This document shows, piece by piece, positions 23,501 to 34,300 of a stretch of 39,792 nt of DNA. This DNA comes from Priapulus caudatus (taxonomy: Eukaryota > Priapulida > Priapulimorpha > Priapulimorphida > Priapulidae): contig NW_014577067.1 of NCBI RefSeq assembly GCF_000485595.1, forward strand, positions 918,228-958,019, in the 5' to 3' direction. The position numbers were made by a program, and so were the translations under genes. The first letter of the stretch is position 1. The number at the start of each line of letters is the position of its first letter. The notes under the pieces were generated by a model. It worked only from the letters and a program-made list of their open reading frames with translations, made no database searches and was not told where the DNA came from.

Positions 23501-25025
23501 TGCCGCAATTAAATCAATAATAATAATACAAAAATAATAACAATGTTATCACTATTTTGTGGGTGAATGCATACGTGTGTTTATATGCACTGGTGGAAAA
23601 ATATCTGCTCTACCAATGACGTCTTGTCCTGTACCCCTTGATTGCACATCCGGCTTGTCATTTTGCAAGGAGGATACTGAAGGCACAAGTGGTTTATATG
23701 CTTGTCTGTAGGACAGCAATTTATTGGTCACTTCACCGGTCACATCGCTGCTGTTATCACTGCTGTCATCATAGCTAAAGTTGTTGGACTGCAAGGGACG
23801 CGATGACAGAGCCGCTTTATTCCTAATTGGTGGTTTCTTCGACGTAGCAACTTTTTCTCCACTGCAAACATGAAAAAGGTTTTAGTATCTCTATTGTATA
23901 GATATGTTCATATATACGCAATGACCACATACACACTCACATGTAGTGATTATCATCGATCAGCGATCAGTTTGTACAGCCGATGATCGAATGATCATAC
24001 GTCATAATGATTCATGGATTAAATCATCAATTACTGATCACTATGCACAGCTAATGCACACTTAATTGTCATGAATGGTAATGCCTATAATGGATTATCA
24101 TCAACCATCGATCAGTTTGCCGCAAGTTTGCGCAACCGATCACGATTGAATGATTGATCACGGATTATCATACAATGAAATCATGATAATGGAATTTAAG
24201 ATAACCACGCAATCACTGATGAATCACCCAATCAGGCATAAGAGTCAGTCCGTTCTATCAGTATCACTATCAGTATTGCTGATAGGGTCTATGTCCCCCA
24301 GGGTACTGCCGGAACGTATACGGTCCGGTATACCGGAACGTACCCTGGGACTAAATACTACTATCTAATATGCCGGACCGTACCTCGCCAGGCTCGCCTA
24401 CTCCACTAACGAGTCTAGGGAGTCCCCTACGCCTACTCCCTAACCCTAACCATATCAGCTAGATAGTTACCAGGGTACGTTCCGGTATACCGGACGGCGG
24501 ACCGTACCCAGGGTACGTTCCAGCAGTACCCTGGGAGACATAGACCCTATGGCGGTACAAGTAGCGTTTACACACCCATGTCGTGAGTTTGGTTAGGGTT
24601 AGGGTTAGGGGTTTTAAACCTGGGGTTGTCAAATAGGAATGCCCCCTATGGATATGAGTATATGAGCATCAGTATCAGTATCAATATTATTGACAATAAT
24701 GCACTAGTTTGTATTCATAATCATAGCGTTTGTGCCGAATAGTAATTGGCACAAACAGCTATATAAGTTACGTATCAGTATAATTCCTACTGACACTGTA
24801 CGTGGTGAATAGCAGAACTTACTGGCTGGCGATTGTTGGTTGAGGTAGTGCCTTTGGTAATTTTTCGGCCTCCCACATTTGTCGCAGCTTGCGCCTGATC
24901 TGGTCAGGGCGGAGGAAGGGGTATTTCCGTACCAATGCATTTCTGTTTTGATTCACGTATGTGGCATACTGATGGCGATGCCCCTTGACCTTGTTGTGTG
25001 GTACCTTTTTAGAATTACCTGTCAT
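17582..25025 (-). CDS. Uncharacterised ~995-aa basic protein with HMG-like N-terminus and RVSF PP1-docking motif
   Basis: Eight exons on the minus strand: 25025-24823, 23861-23614, 23259-23070, 22642-20983, 20730-20500, 20204-19998, 18068-17913 and 17674-17582 (TAG). Every junction preserves phase. The start is supported by an in-frame TGA 9 nt upstream and A at -3. Residues about 14-53 (YATYVNQNRNALVRKYP then QIRRKLRQMWEAE) resemble helices 1-2 of an HMG box without helix 3. RVSF at 226-229 is a canonical PP1-binding motif. Residues 300-750 are polar, Lys/Arg/Ser-rich and probably disordered. FVLLSIVIFI (758-767) depends on the chosen exon-4 donor. A Q5K3Q10 tract spans 914-931, and the C-terminus has GWARYVDIGQGNVKAAL. 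Inference: a chromatin- or chromosome-associated PP1 scaffold. I cannot name a family. Confidence 0.75.
17913..18068 (-). CDS. Gln/Lys-tract exon of the minus-strand gene
   Basis: After an acceptor ending ATTGTCAG, the exon reads CAG5 AAG3 CAG4 CAA3 CAG CAA CAG, then RMSNPNKEMRIEDMFDLPDD and ...YKRRQY. The mixed codons suggest a maintained tract rather than a fresh CAG expansion. Donor GTATTG at 17912 joins in phase to the final exon. A stronger-looking donor GTACGT at 17916 would give a different, shorter C-terminus (VLSTQPTKKRAEDGHDTWI). An acceptor inside the tract would shorten the Q run. Confidence 0.6.
18180..18430 (+). mobile_element. Interspersed repeat with conserved CTCCTTGGCGGAGGT end
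   Basis: Contains GGATCCGGATCACCACCAAA, TCTAATCGATTGGTTAAAA, TAACTTTTTGAGATATCC, a CAGACAAACAAACCAACAAA run and CATAACCTCCTTGGCGGAGG. I recognise this block order as a repeat shared by many invertebrate genomes, but I cannot say whether it is a LINE/SINE 3' end or a MITE. It sits in the intron just upstream of the Q-tract exon. A fragment with GACCTCTGCCGAG near 14186 may be related. Confidence 0.55.
18430..19490 (-). other. Intron sequence, no feature seen apart from short G-rich run
   Basis: Part of the intron between 19997 and 18069. The G-rich stretch at 18870-18915 (GGTGGTGGTGGGGGGGAGAG) could form a quadruplex on the plus strand. The short ORF crossing it is not gene-like. Confidence 0.4.
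19490..19830. mobile_element. Interspersed repeat with TGACCTTTGACC motifs
   Basis: Contains repeated TGACCTTTGACC (about 19560 and 19733) and ends GCTGCATCTGACTTCGTCAG followed by ATGAGCTAAAAA, a tail I associate with short interspersed repeats of marine invertebrates. The internal palindrome CTTAAGTTAAGG lies near 19694. There is no coding capacity. It lies in the intron upstream of the Q-tract exon. Confidence 0.45.
20283..20330. repeat. Alternating purine-pyrimidine tract (TG/CG)n
   Basis: A TG-rich run with CGCGCG and CACGTGCACGTG inside an intron of the minus-strand gene. The composition favours Z-DNA. The CACGTG words are E-box matches but probably arise from the repeat. Confidence 0.7.
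20782..20917. repeat. Two tandem copies of a 68-bp unit
   Basis: 20782-20849 and 20850-20917 differ at only about two positions (for example ACGAACGAC versus ACGAATGAC). They lie in the intron between the large exon and the 20730-20500 exon. The near-identity indicates a recent duplication. Confidence 0.9.
20983..22642 (-). CDS. Large central exon of the minus-strand HMG-like/PP1 gene
   Basis: Acceptor TTTTTCTAAACAG at the 22642 side and donor GTAAGT at the 20983 side, 1660 nt, phase 2 in and phase 0 out. It encodes the RVSF motif near its start and repeated basic patches such as RSRRVVGKDEL and TTRRVIGRRKKL, which resemble one another. Coding GC is clearly higher than in the introns until about 21055, where composition drops. 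An earlier in-phase donor, GTACAG near 21100, would remove the hydrophobic segment. Several long plus-strand frames opposite it are shadows. Confidence 0.75.
22643..23069 (-). other. Intron, no feature seen
   Basis: AT-rich intron of the minus-strand gene between the phase-2 donor at 23069 (GTACAG) and the acceptor TTTTTCTAAACAG. I see no repeat or regulatory feature in it. Confidence 0.5.
23930..24185. repeat. ATGATCGAT-rich low-complexity segment
   Basis: Many overlapping ATGATC, GATCGAT, GATTATCAT and ATCAGTTTG words in both orientations, as imperfect tandem units in the first intron of the minus-strand gene. It probably derives from decayed hairpin units. Confidence 0.6.
24282..24550. 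mobile_element. GGTCCGGTATACC family MITE with an internal telomeric motif
   Basis: Terminal inverted repeats ATAGGGTCTATGTCCCCCAG and the complement ending GACATAGACCCTAT. Internally it has TACGGTCCGGTATACCGGAA, AATATGCCGGACCGTACC, CTACTCCACTAACGAG, two CCCTAA units and a second palindromic block. It is about 269 bp, non-coding, in the first intron of the minus-strand gene. Another nearly complete copy lies at 37021-37250. Confidence 0.85.
24591..24612. repeat. Short (TTAGGG)3 array
   Basis: GGTTAGGGTTAGGGTTAGGGG, 40 bp past the right end of the neighbouring MITE and outside its inverted repeats. Confidence 0.85.
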
Positions 25026-25243
25026 TGTATATCAGTATCACTTCACTCACACAATGGTTTGTAAGATAAGATAAGATAAGTTTGTAACTTACAAATTGGG
25101 AAATGTTTCTAAATACAGCGTCGCAATATAATGTATATTTGCATAGATATTTGCCGTATCATATTTGGAAATAGAAATCGTATTCCCGCCATTTCAAAGC
25201 GCCCTCTTACCATAATAACAAACACAAGAGCAGTACACAGAAA
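25026..25243. promoter_or_regulatory. Putative bidirectional promoter between divergent genes
   Basis: Only 218 bp separate the start codons at 25025 (minus) and 25244 (plus). It contains three overlapping AGATAAG (GATA-factor) motifs at 25063-25080, an E2F-like TTCCCGCC at 25183-25190 and an adjacent TTTCAAA (CHR-like) at 25192-25198. The spacing leaves little room for 5' UTRs, so transcription starts may overlap. Promoter identity is inferred from geometry, not measured. Confidence 0.6.
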
Positions 25244-25337
25244 ATGGCTTTACCCTTGTATCTTCGTCGTGCTCATGAGTTCTTTCAGCACTCCCTACTA
25301 CAATTTATAACCTTAATACTTATTTTGGCTATAACAA
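25244..25337 (+). CDS. Signal-peptide exon of the SRCR receptor
   Basis: ATG in good Kozak context, 31 codons with a basic N-region and a hydrophobic core, then donor GTACGT at 25338 in phase 1. The next recognised exon (29267) begins in the matching phase and starts the SRCR fold four residues later. An additional in-phase exon in the 3.9-kb intron cannot be excluded. Confidence 0.75.
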
Positions 25338-28300
25338 GTACGTTACTCTTTTATAGAAGTGTTTAGTACTTGTTGTTGGTTTATTTAAGTTCTCCTTATT
25401 TTCTTAATCTTGTTAGAATCAATTATTTAATGCATCTGATTTACAAGTGTCATTGGGTATTTAAAGTTAAACTGTCATGACAGTAGGCTCTGTCACTGTC
25501 AGTACGTGTCACTAAGACTAAAAGTTAGAGCGTGTCACATTTGAATTTTGACCCCTGTACTGTAGGTGGTATGCTTCAAATGTAGATCAGCAAAATCGAG
25601 GTAAGAATGAGGTCTGTTCATGTGTTATACTGATTTAGCAAATGTGTTATACGTGACATAGCATATGATTATGAATGTATTTAATAATAATATAATTTAT
25701 TAATTTAGGCAGGTAAGCATGTAAATTACAATTTTACATATATGCAATAATGCATGACCAGCCTCAGGACAGTGCCAGTGGGTTGAAATACCTACGGAAG
25801 TAATACTGAGTGGCCACAGTTCTTTTCACAAAAGGTAGTGTCAAGGTAGTGTCTAAACGACCGGACCCGGTTTCGGAGGCCTGATAACTAAACAACCAGC
25901 TCTCTTCTCTGATTGGTCAGTTTCCGAACATAACACTACCAGGACAAATATATAATAGGACAATTTTTAATGCAAAACATAAAGAAATATATTTAATTCC
26001 AAACATAAACAAAAGTTACAGAACAATTAAATAAATGAATACGGAATAAATAAATGCAGAAACAAATAAAATTCAAAGAAATACAGAAAGCAGAGGAAAA
26101 TAAAAACATCTTATGGGGTTCGAACACGGTACCTTACTATCACGAAGTGAAAGCTCTACCGTTGAGCCACTGAAACAACTTCAAAGTTAGAGCTTTAGAC
26201 CCTAACCCTAACCCAAACCCTAACCCTAACCCTAACCCTATCCCTAATTCTAAAATAAAATAAAATTAGCCAAAAATAATAAAAAATGAAATAGTGACAA
26301 AATTAGCCAATCAGAGAAGAGAGCTAGTTGTTTAGTTTTCAGGATACCGAAACCGGATCCGGTTGTTTAGACACTTAAATATTCCTTCACAAAATTCTGA
26401 ATGCCCTCTATGAAGGCTGATAGCACCAATTTACTGTCTATACCATTTGGCATTTGGGATAAAAATGGGATATTTTGCTAAAATACGCTGAAATACGCGA
26501 GCGTCGCGATGGTGAGAAACAGTCCGAAACGGCCGAGTAGCGTCGCTTAAACGGAGTTTTTTTCCACACTTTCTATGAACTAACATAATGTTTCTTGGTA
26601 AAAATGAATAAACAACACCCTGAACAACACCCCTGTCGATTTTAAAGGGCCATTCCCCCACATTGACGAAAATGACATAGGTGACAATCTGACTATGCTC
26701 TCCATCCTTGAACCGACTGTAGAATGGCTGATTGCTTAAAGAGATAGTAGACTCTACAATTTTACTGCATACAACTGTACTTACTGTATAACAAATCGTC
26801 TACACCCACACGTATTTGTTACCAGATACCTAATTTAATTGTTATAATTAATTACACATCAACGCTACGAAATTTGAACGGCGCCATGACACCCGCGACC
26901 GTGCTGCCACCCCGAAAAAGTTGCGTTACAGACCGAGGGCTAATCACAAAAGTGCAATTATATTTATACCTAAATGCTATTTAACCAAACGATATTTATT
27001 TTAGGGCAAATTTATCCATATTATAACTGAAACTATACGTCGTTTATAAGAGATTACAATCCTTTTGCTTTTAAATGAATAAATAAGAAACACCCTGATC
27101 GGGTCTGTTAGCCCTGTGGCTGAAAGTGTCGTTTGCAGCAACGACTCATAGTTCTGTCGTGGTGTTAGCCAGTCAAACTTATCCGAGAAGTGCGTTATGT
27201 TCTTATAAAACATTTTTTTCAATAATATGTTCTAATGGTGATTGAACATGAAACTTTTATCTGTAGGCTGTAATCTTTAACTTGCCCTCATATTTTATAC
27301 TGAAAACTAGACTCTAGAACCCTCATGTGAGTGAAACAGACTCTCCTTTTTAACATTGGTAGTTATTACGGACCACACATATAGTCTGTTGTTGATTGTC
27401 AATGAATGTACGATGGACCGTTTGCAGGAGTACCAGCTCCGATTCCTGAGTTTGCTATCTAACACTTTCCCCATTTTGATATCTTGTGAGATAAGATTAG
27501 GCCAAAACAAAATATAGTGATGGTTAACCGTTTCATGCCGAACATTCATAAAATTCTCAAGCCCTGTCGCTTAAGCGGTACTAGGTCAGTAGGACCAAAC
27601 CACACATTCTCTTAGTTGTTAATTGAAACACTTTTATTACGAACCATGTCCGAAGGATGTGCGTGTGTTGCTTTTGAAATTATTTTATATGTTTTTTATT
27701 TACTTTTATAAGCCTCACAATTGCGACATCCAAATGCTATTTTCTACAGTTATAGACCTAGCAAATAGTCGTGGGGCATGAATAATCACACTACTTATGA
27801 CAAGATAAACCCTCTAGTGCCTCCCAGTTTCAACTGGCGCGGTTGTTTATATAAAGGTGATTTGAAAATATCTCACTGTTGTTTCCAAATTCGTCTCGAT
27901 TGGTTGTTCGACACCGTTGCGTTGGCTCTGGCAGCGCAGACGTCAGGGGGTGGTAGCAACGATTTCTAGAGCCCGTGTGGCGTGTTTTCGCGATTGCACG
28001 CGTGCGTAGCTCGCAATGTTTCGGCGCTCGTTAGCGGACTATCACGCCATAAAATCAAATTACGTTATTTTTCACGTTTATTACGCTGCCTATAGAAATA
28101 CCCTCTCCTTGAATGAGCTCACTTTGGGATGTGTACATCTATACAGGCAGTGTTCCACAGATTACTACACTATCCTTATGGCACTGTCGCCACTATGCAA
28201 AACAGTTTACGCCGGACAAGAATCCAATTTCCTTGGCCCTCAGAGACAGCCCTGTTAGCAGACATGTGGAGTCACCAAACCAGTTCGATGGCTATGATGT

Positions 28301-31300
28301 TGAAACAATTTAGCGTTGGCCGCGCCTGCATACTTACCTGATTTCGCACACTCTTTCTTGTTGGACAGCGCAGTCAAATGGAGGGAACGTAGGAGTTTAT
28401 TTTGTTCATAAGGTAGCTGTGGATAATTTATGCTGCTCACAAAGTAGTTGCTAGTCTAAGTACCTGGGAGACAGTTTACGTTTGGCGTTGCGCATTGTGA
28501 GGCTTTAAAAGATAATTGACGGATTAAAGATGTTTTAGGGTCGGTCGGGAAACGGTAACCACACCTATATTTTGTTTTGGCCTTAAAAACGTAATGCATG
28601 TACACGTAATTTTTTATCGCATTCTTATCTTAGGAAATTCTCTGAGGTAGATGTTTTTATGTCTCTGAACACATAGATCATTTATAGAGTCAAGTTTATG
28701 CTACTTCTATGGTATAACTGGTTTGTTGATGGTGAGGAGTGGGGTGGAAGGGGGAAAGGATGTGTGGAGTGGTTGCAGGCAGTGGCGAAGGGACGGGGAG
28801 AAGATGGAGAAAATAAGAAGGGAAGTGGCAAAGTGTTTTGGCGAGGAGAGACAGGTAGGACGTGATATAGAGATTGATAGTGGAGTAGGGGGAGAGGCGA
28901 GATACTGAGGGTGGGGTGTCGAGGTTAAAGGAGGGGGAGAAGGCACATGAAGAAAGTGGAGGAGAGAGGTAGAAGTGACAGAGGGCAGAACAAGGTGTGT
29001 GTGCGTGTGTGTGTGCATGCATGCTTGCGTGCATGTATACACCTGTGTGTGCGAGATGTAATTATACATCCCTAGATTTCATAACTATCACTTGAAAAAA
29101 TGAAGGTATAATATAGTATAGTTTGCATAGACATATGCAGAGTAGAATTCTGGTTAAGAACCAGCTATTGTTTATTTAACAGTAAATAAATACTATTGGC
29201 ATCCAGACTGAGTGGCATCTTAGCATAATTTCCCCGCAACTGATTACTTGACAACATTTTAACCAGATGCAGATCATGACGAAGTCTGGCTAGATGGTCC
29301 CTCGAGAAATCATGGACGTCTACAAATAAGTCATGAGAACGTGCATGGCTATGTGTGTAGTGAAGAGTTTGCTGATAATGAGATACGTATGTGCACATAT
29401 ATGCTATTGTGTTTAGGCTTTACTAGTTTGCAGAAGCAAAGTTGGCAAGTTTCTTATCTATCAGTAGTATTTTCATTCACTTTCAACAGTTCTTAAACTT
29501 GATTGTCAAGATTTATTTCTGGTTTCACCATTTATATTTATAATAAATGTGAGTCGCGACAGTAAAGATCAAACATCTGATATAGTCAGATTGTTATATG
29601 TAATTGATGTCATTTCTCTGTTACAGGTGTTGTTTGCAAAAATGAACTTGGCTACCCACTGGGTGGGTTTGCGTGGTCATATAATATTGGGGACAAAAAC
29701 CCGTCTGAAATTCTTGAAGTGGAACGGTTGGGCTGCTCCTATTTATCAGGTATGGCTGTGCAAATAAATTTTTACGAGGCCATAATAAAAATATTGTTTG
29801 TTTGCACTCACCTGACCGACCTGCCAAAAAGGGGCCGACTAAAATTTTTTTATTGATCTTTCCCAGTCTTTTTTTTTTCTCACAAATTGGATCACTGTAC
29901 ATTATATAAATCTGTAGGCAATACATTATATGTACCAAGCACAATAAACATTCAACATTAAATATATTTTTCCACACAAGCACACCCGAGCATGTAGACA
30001 CCATGCTGAATTTGTAAAGAGACCCCCCCTCAAAAAGAAAAGAAAAAAAGCTTACCTACCTACCCAAACCTTTCAGCTAGGGTCGGCTGACGGCAAGCAA
30101 AGATCTTTTTAATTGTGGCCTGACTATTGAGTAAAAAAGTTGCTGCTGCTTTTTGTTGTTCAAAATGGCATTTGGTGTTATTCTTGCATGGCAGTTATAC
30201 CATTAAACTACCTCTATAGAACAGTTTACCTATCTATAAAGTATGAGTGGAAAGATGGGGGTAGCTCATGATACGATCCATATCATGATACACTTTTAAC
30301 GATACAATACATATCGCAATACTTTCAGGCGAAACTACCTAGCAAACTATATACACTTCACCGGTTCTGTACCAATCATGTGAATGCTTACAAATCTGTA
30401 TCGTGGAGTGCTTTTAAAATGAACAACTGCTATTGAACATAGCGTGAATTGCGTCTTGTTTTTTTCTGATAAAATTATGCTACCAAATGATATGGATTTT
30501 ATTCAGTAAAGTATCAATACGTGTATCGTAAATACTCAGACATATTTATACATATATTGTCGAGGTTTGTATCATTATACATCAATATATCGATGAATCA
30601 TCCCACCCCTACTATAAAAGCCACCTTTGACATTTCGTTTCAGGTTTGAATAGTAACATAACTCGAAAGTAGTCTTATAAACGTGAATATAAGGTATAAT
30701 GGCATTGCGTTTGCCAACAGGTGGACTTGCTGACAAGTTGAGCATGTGCAAGCACAGCGAATGGGGAAACAGCTCGTGTTTGGCATCAGAGGGCGTTGGT
30801 CTTACGTGTGCCCGTGAGTGAACATTTGGCTATTCACAAGATCACACACTTGCACATAATAGCTGTAGAATGCGATACTATATGCTCTACTGATAACGTG
30901 TATATGTTGCTCAGACATTATTAGCTTGCTCAGACTTCGGTGTGTATAGCATTATTGAAACCTTATTTAACTGAATGTAATGCTGAAAGCTCTGTGGTAG
31001 TGGCACACATTGAATAGTTAACCAAGGGAAGAATCACAAACCTTTCTCAGTTGCCATGATAGTTGAAAAGTTGGTCATTTAGTGAATCGGATGTTATGAG
31101 GCGCTGTTCTCTCGCTATCCCTGCATTACATTATTGGTTTTATTTGTTCGCTAGCAAACATACATGTTGTACAAGATGATAAACACACACGGCATTGGGA
31201 GGTGAAGGATATGCAGCACAAAGCCAAAGGTTACGTCATGACATACCACAAGGAGCAGTGGCAAACCGTGTGTCTTCCACACGTATACGTCCCAGGTTAG

Positions 31301-34300
31301 TGCCTGAATCTATTGCTCAATGTTATCTGTTCTGTGTTTGAGGATATATAGATGGCACCTCTATTATATGTGATGTGGTTGTCACTTTAGTTATTATCGC
31401 TCCGAAGGAAAAAATAAATTCTGATCTAAAATACTAATTATATCTTCAGGTGTATTTAATATACTTCCATCTTGATTGATAGTACCAGCATATGCATATA
31501 TATATATCAATATGTAATGAATACATTATTTTTGACATAATCGTAAAAATGCTATTTTAATTATATTTCTCCATCAATCCCCTACCTCTGTCCCAAGCTC
31601 TGTCCCACTATTTACATGGGTCTGGTATACAGCATTATAATGACTTTGACATGATTAATTTTGCAATTAAGACCTGATTAGTGATTACCATGTTGTAATA
31701 AGAGCCTTGTCCTGAGCCTTGATTTTTTCAAAAAGATATTAATTGAATATAAACATTAATTACAAGTATGAAATTGAGATTTTTCTGATGTGCTTAGTAC
31801 ATTGGAGATTAATTGCTGATTAATCACTCTGTAGTAGAACCAGCTGAATGCATGTAAAAGTCGCACACCAGGGTTTCTTCTACATAAGAAGCACAGTGGC
31901 GCACTGCCGTTGCCATATTTAACATCGCTGTTGTGAAAATGTTTCTGTATTTACCCGTCATTGTCAAAATAGTGTCAACCTAAAAATAAATAGATCGATC
32001 ACCACATGCTTCTGGCATATTTACCCCACCTGCATCATCCGCATGCATGCCTACGGCACGCCTTTGAATCAATAATGTGCGTTTTTTTCCCAAACTGGCC
32101 ATTACCTCCTTTGTCTAATTTTCCCTCAGAAGAAACCCTGCACACTCATGTAGTGTCAATCCTTACAAATAGTTTCTGAGCGATGTTTTGTGTGATTATA
32201 AATGGTCAACCGATATGTCTTCTTTATTCTACACATTTTCTGAGAGTTTGAGTGATCGTAATGTGTCATGAAACTTGCCAAAACAAGCTGTGAATCACAC
32301 GTTCTGACATATTGTAAGCGTACTACTCATTTACCTAGGATAGGTAGGAGAAAGTTCGATTTTTGGGAATTAAGTGTTTTGTATTTCCTACCGCTCCTAA
32401 CATTTCATCTTACTAATGCTAAAATCGGCTTTTGTCCATGTTTCTTTAAAAATGATATGTAAATAAATTCTATAACAGTGTCAGTAATTATATAATTATA
32501 AGGTACAAGTTATATAATGAAGTTAAGTATTATATAAATGTTTTTATTATATGCGCTGTGTTGCAGATCAGATGGATGCATTGTTGAAGGTCGTTTGCAA
32601 ATCTGCCGGCTGTAGCAGTAAGTATGAGTGGCAGACTACCAGAGACAACATAGAGCTGAGGAACAATGGGCCAAAACTCATGATTAAGGTGAGTCCACTT
32701 CACATGCTATATGACTGGGGAGGAGTATGGAACATTTTATCACCTATTCCTTCAGAATTTTGCTGTCTAGCCTTGCCAAGCCCCCCTGTCTGTCGCCCCA
32801 GTGCAAGATGGCACAAGAACCTGCGGCTGTGAATAGCCGCCGTACACCTTGCTAATCGTGTTCCCCCCCCCAAAAAAAACAACTAAAAAAACAAAACAAA
32901 ACAAAAACAAAACTGTGACACGGAAAGTAGATTTCGGCTGTCAATTTTACGCGTGGATTGTAGCAGTTTGTTCGTAATTTTGACCCCAAAATATCGATGG
33001 CTGGCTCTTTACATTAGGCTGGCTGTACTGGACAGGAGAGAGACATCCGTAAGTGCAGCAATCTCACCTACACCAGCACGGACGACTGCATGGACTTCTG
33101 GCTGAGTTGTTCTGGCTCTGCCGGTTACAGGTGTAATTGGTTGCCAGGTAATTCTGCCGGTCGGCTCTTTCATTCTAATCACTTTTCATTCCTTAACTAA
33201 TGTGATTTTAATCAAAGAAGGTATGTGTTACGCATTGGGTAATAGACCAAGAGAGAGAGAGAGAGCGATGTAGAGCCTGAAGGAGTCTGTGAGTGAGAGA
33301 GAGAGAGAAAGAATTTGAAATTAAAGATGTACACTAAAACTCGCATAAGTCGACACTTTTGGGACCAGCATATTTGTGCCGACTTACGAAAATGACGACA
33401 TACGCGTAAGTCGTCATTTTGTCGACTTATATGTAGGGCTCCCATCCCAGGCGCCCATCAGTTCGCGCCACATACATAGCAGACATGAAACAATTGGGTC
33501 CGTACATCATTCGACACCGCTGCTGGCCATAACGCACTGATTGTACGCACTAGCGGCACACGCTGGCTATCTGTAACACCCGCTGTTGATTACACGTTTG
33601 GACATTGCAGGACATTGCGGTGCACGTCTGCCAAATTTTCTTGGAACACTTTGTGAAAAAATACGGTAATTCCGCAAGGCCGTGCTCTTGAACAAACTGT
33701 AGCGCATATCTGCGACAGCCAGCTCACACATCCCCTAGATCGTACACTGCGGCGCGCACGCCATCGGCATTTCTGATGATGACTTACAGATGGAAAATTA
33801 CTGTTGTTTGTATTACATGTGACCTGTCTGAGGGCGGCGACTTGTGCATAATGACGACTTATAAATGACGACTTAGGCGGGGCAATTCCAATGGATTTAC
33901 TATGTGAGAAAATCTGGACTTTGACTTCCATGCGAATTGACGAGTTAGACGACGACCACTTATGTGAGTTTTACTGTATTATTTACTCATGATTGTATAT
34001 TGTTGAATATCTTTCTTCAGATCAGCAGAACCCACATGCGATCAGGCAGGTGGACCATACAGGCCCAATAGTTGGTGCCATAGTCACTGGTATTGTCGCA
34101 ATCATAGGTGTTGTCACCTACTGCTACTGTACTTACAAAAAGTAAGTAATACGTGCATCCCTATGAGTAGCCTGCATATATGATAGAAATAACGGTGGCT
34201 TACATCGATTTATATTATCTAGAATTTTATCTATATTCATCTAATTTTTGGTCTTACTGTTCACTAAATGTGATGATTGTCAAATGTTCTCAATGCGGAT

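Larger units (their letters stand above)
25848..26375. mobile_element. MITE with ~73-bp inverted termini, tRNA-like segment and CCCTAA array
   Basis: Left arm 25848-25920 (AGTGTCTAAACGACCGGACC ... AGCTCTCTTCTCTGATTGG) is mirrored at about 26303-26375. The interior carries a degenerate tRNA-like sequence on the minus strand (26112-26178) and a CCCTAA array (26199-26250). No transposase. It lies in the first intron of the SRCR gene. Confidence 0.8.

Noticed and set aside
26112-26178. Functional tRNA gene
   Set aside because: The A and B boxes are recognisable, but the anticodon, T and acceptor stems do not pair.
28696-29069. Minus-strand ORFs of 112 and 120 codons rich in Ser/Pro/Thr/His
   Set aside because: They arise from the polypurine and TG tracts, and two different frames are open at once, as expected of simple sequence.
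33590-33931. 113-codon minus-strand ORF as a transposase remnant
   Set aside because: I could not identify a convincing helix-turn-helix or DDE signature. It may be a relic, but the evidence is too weak.
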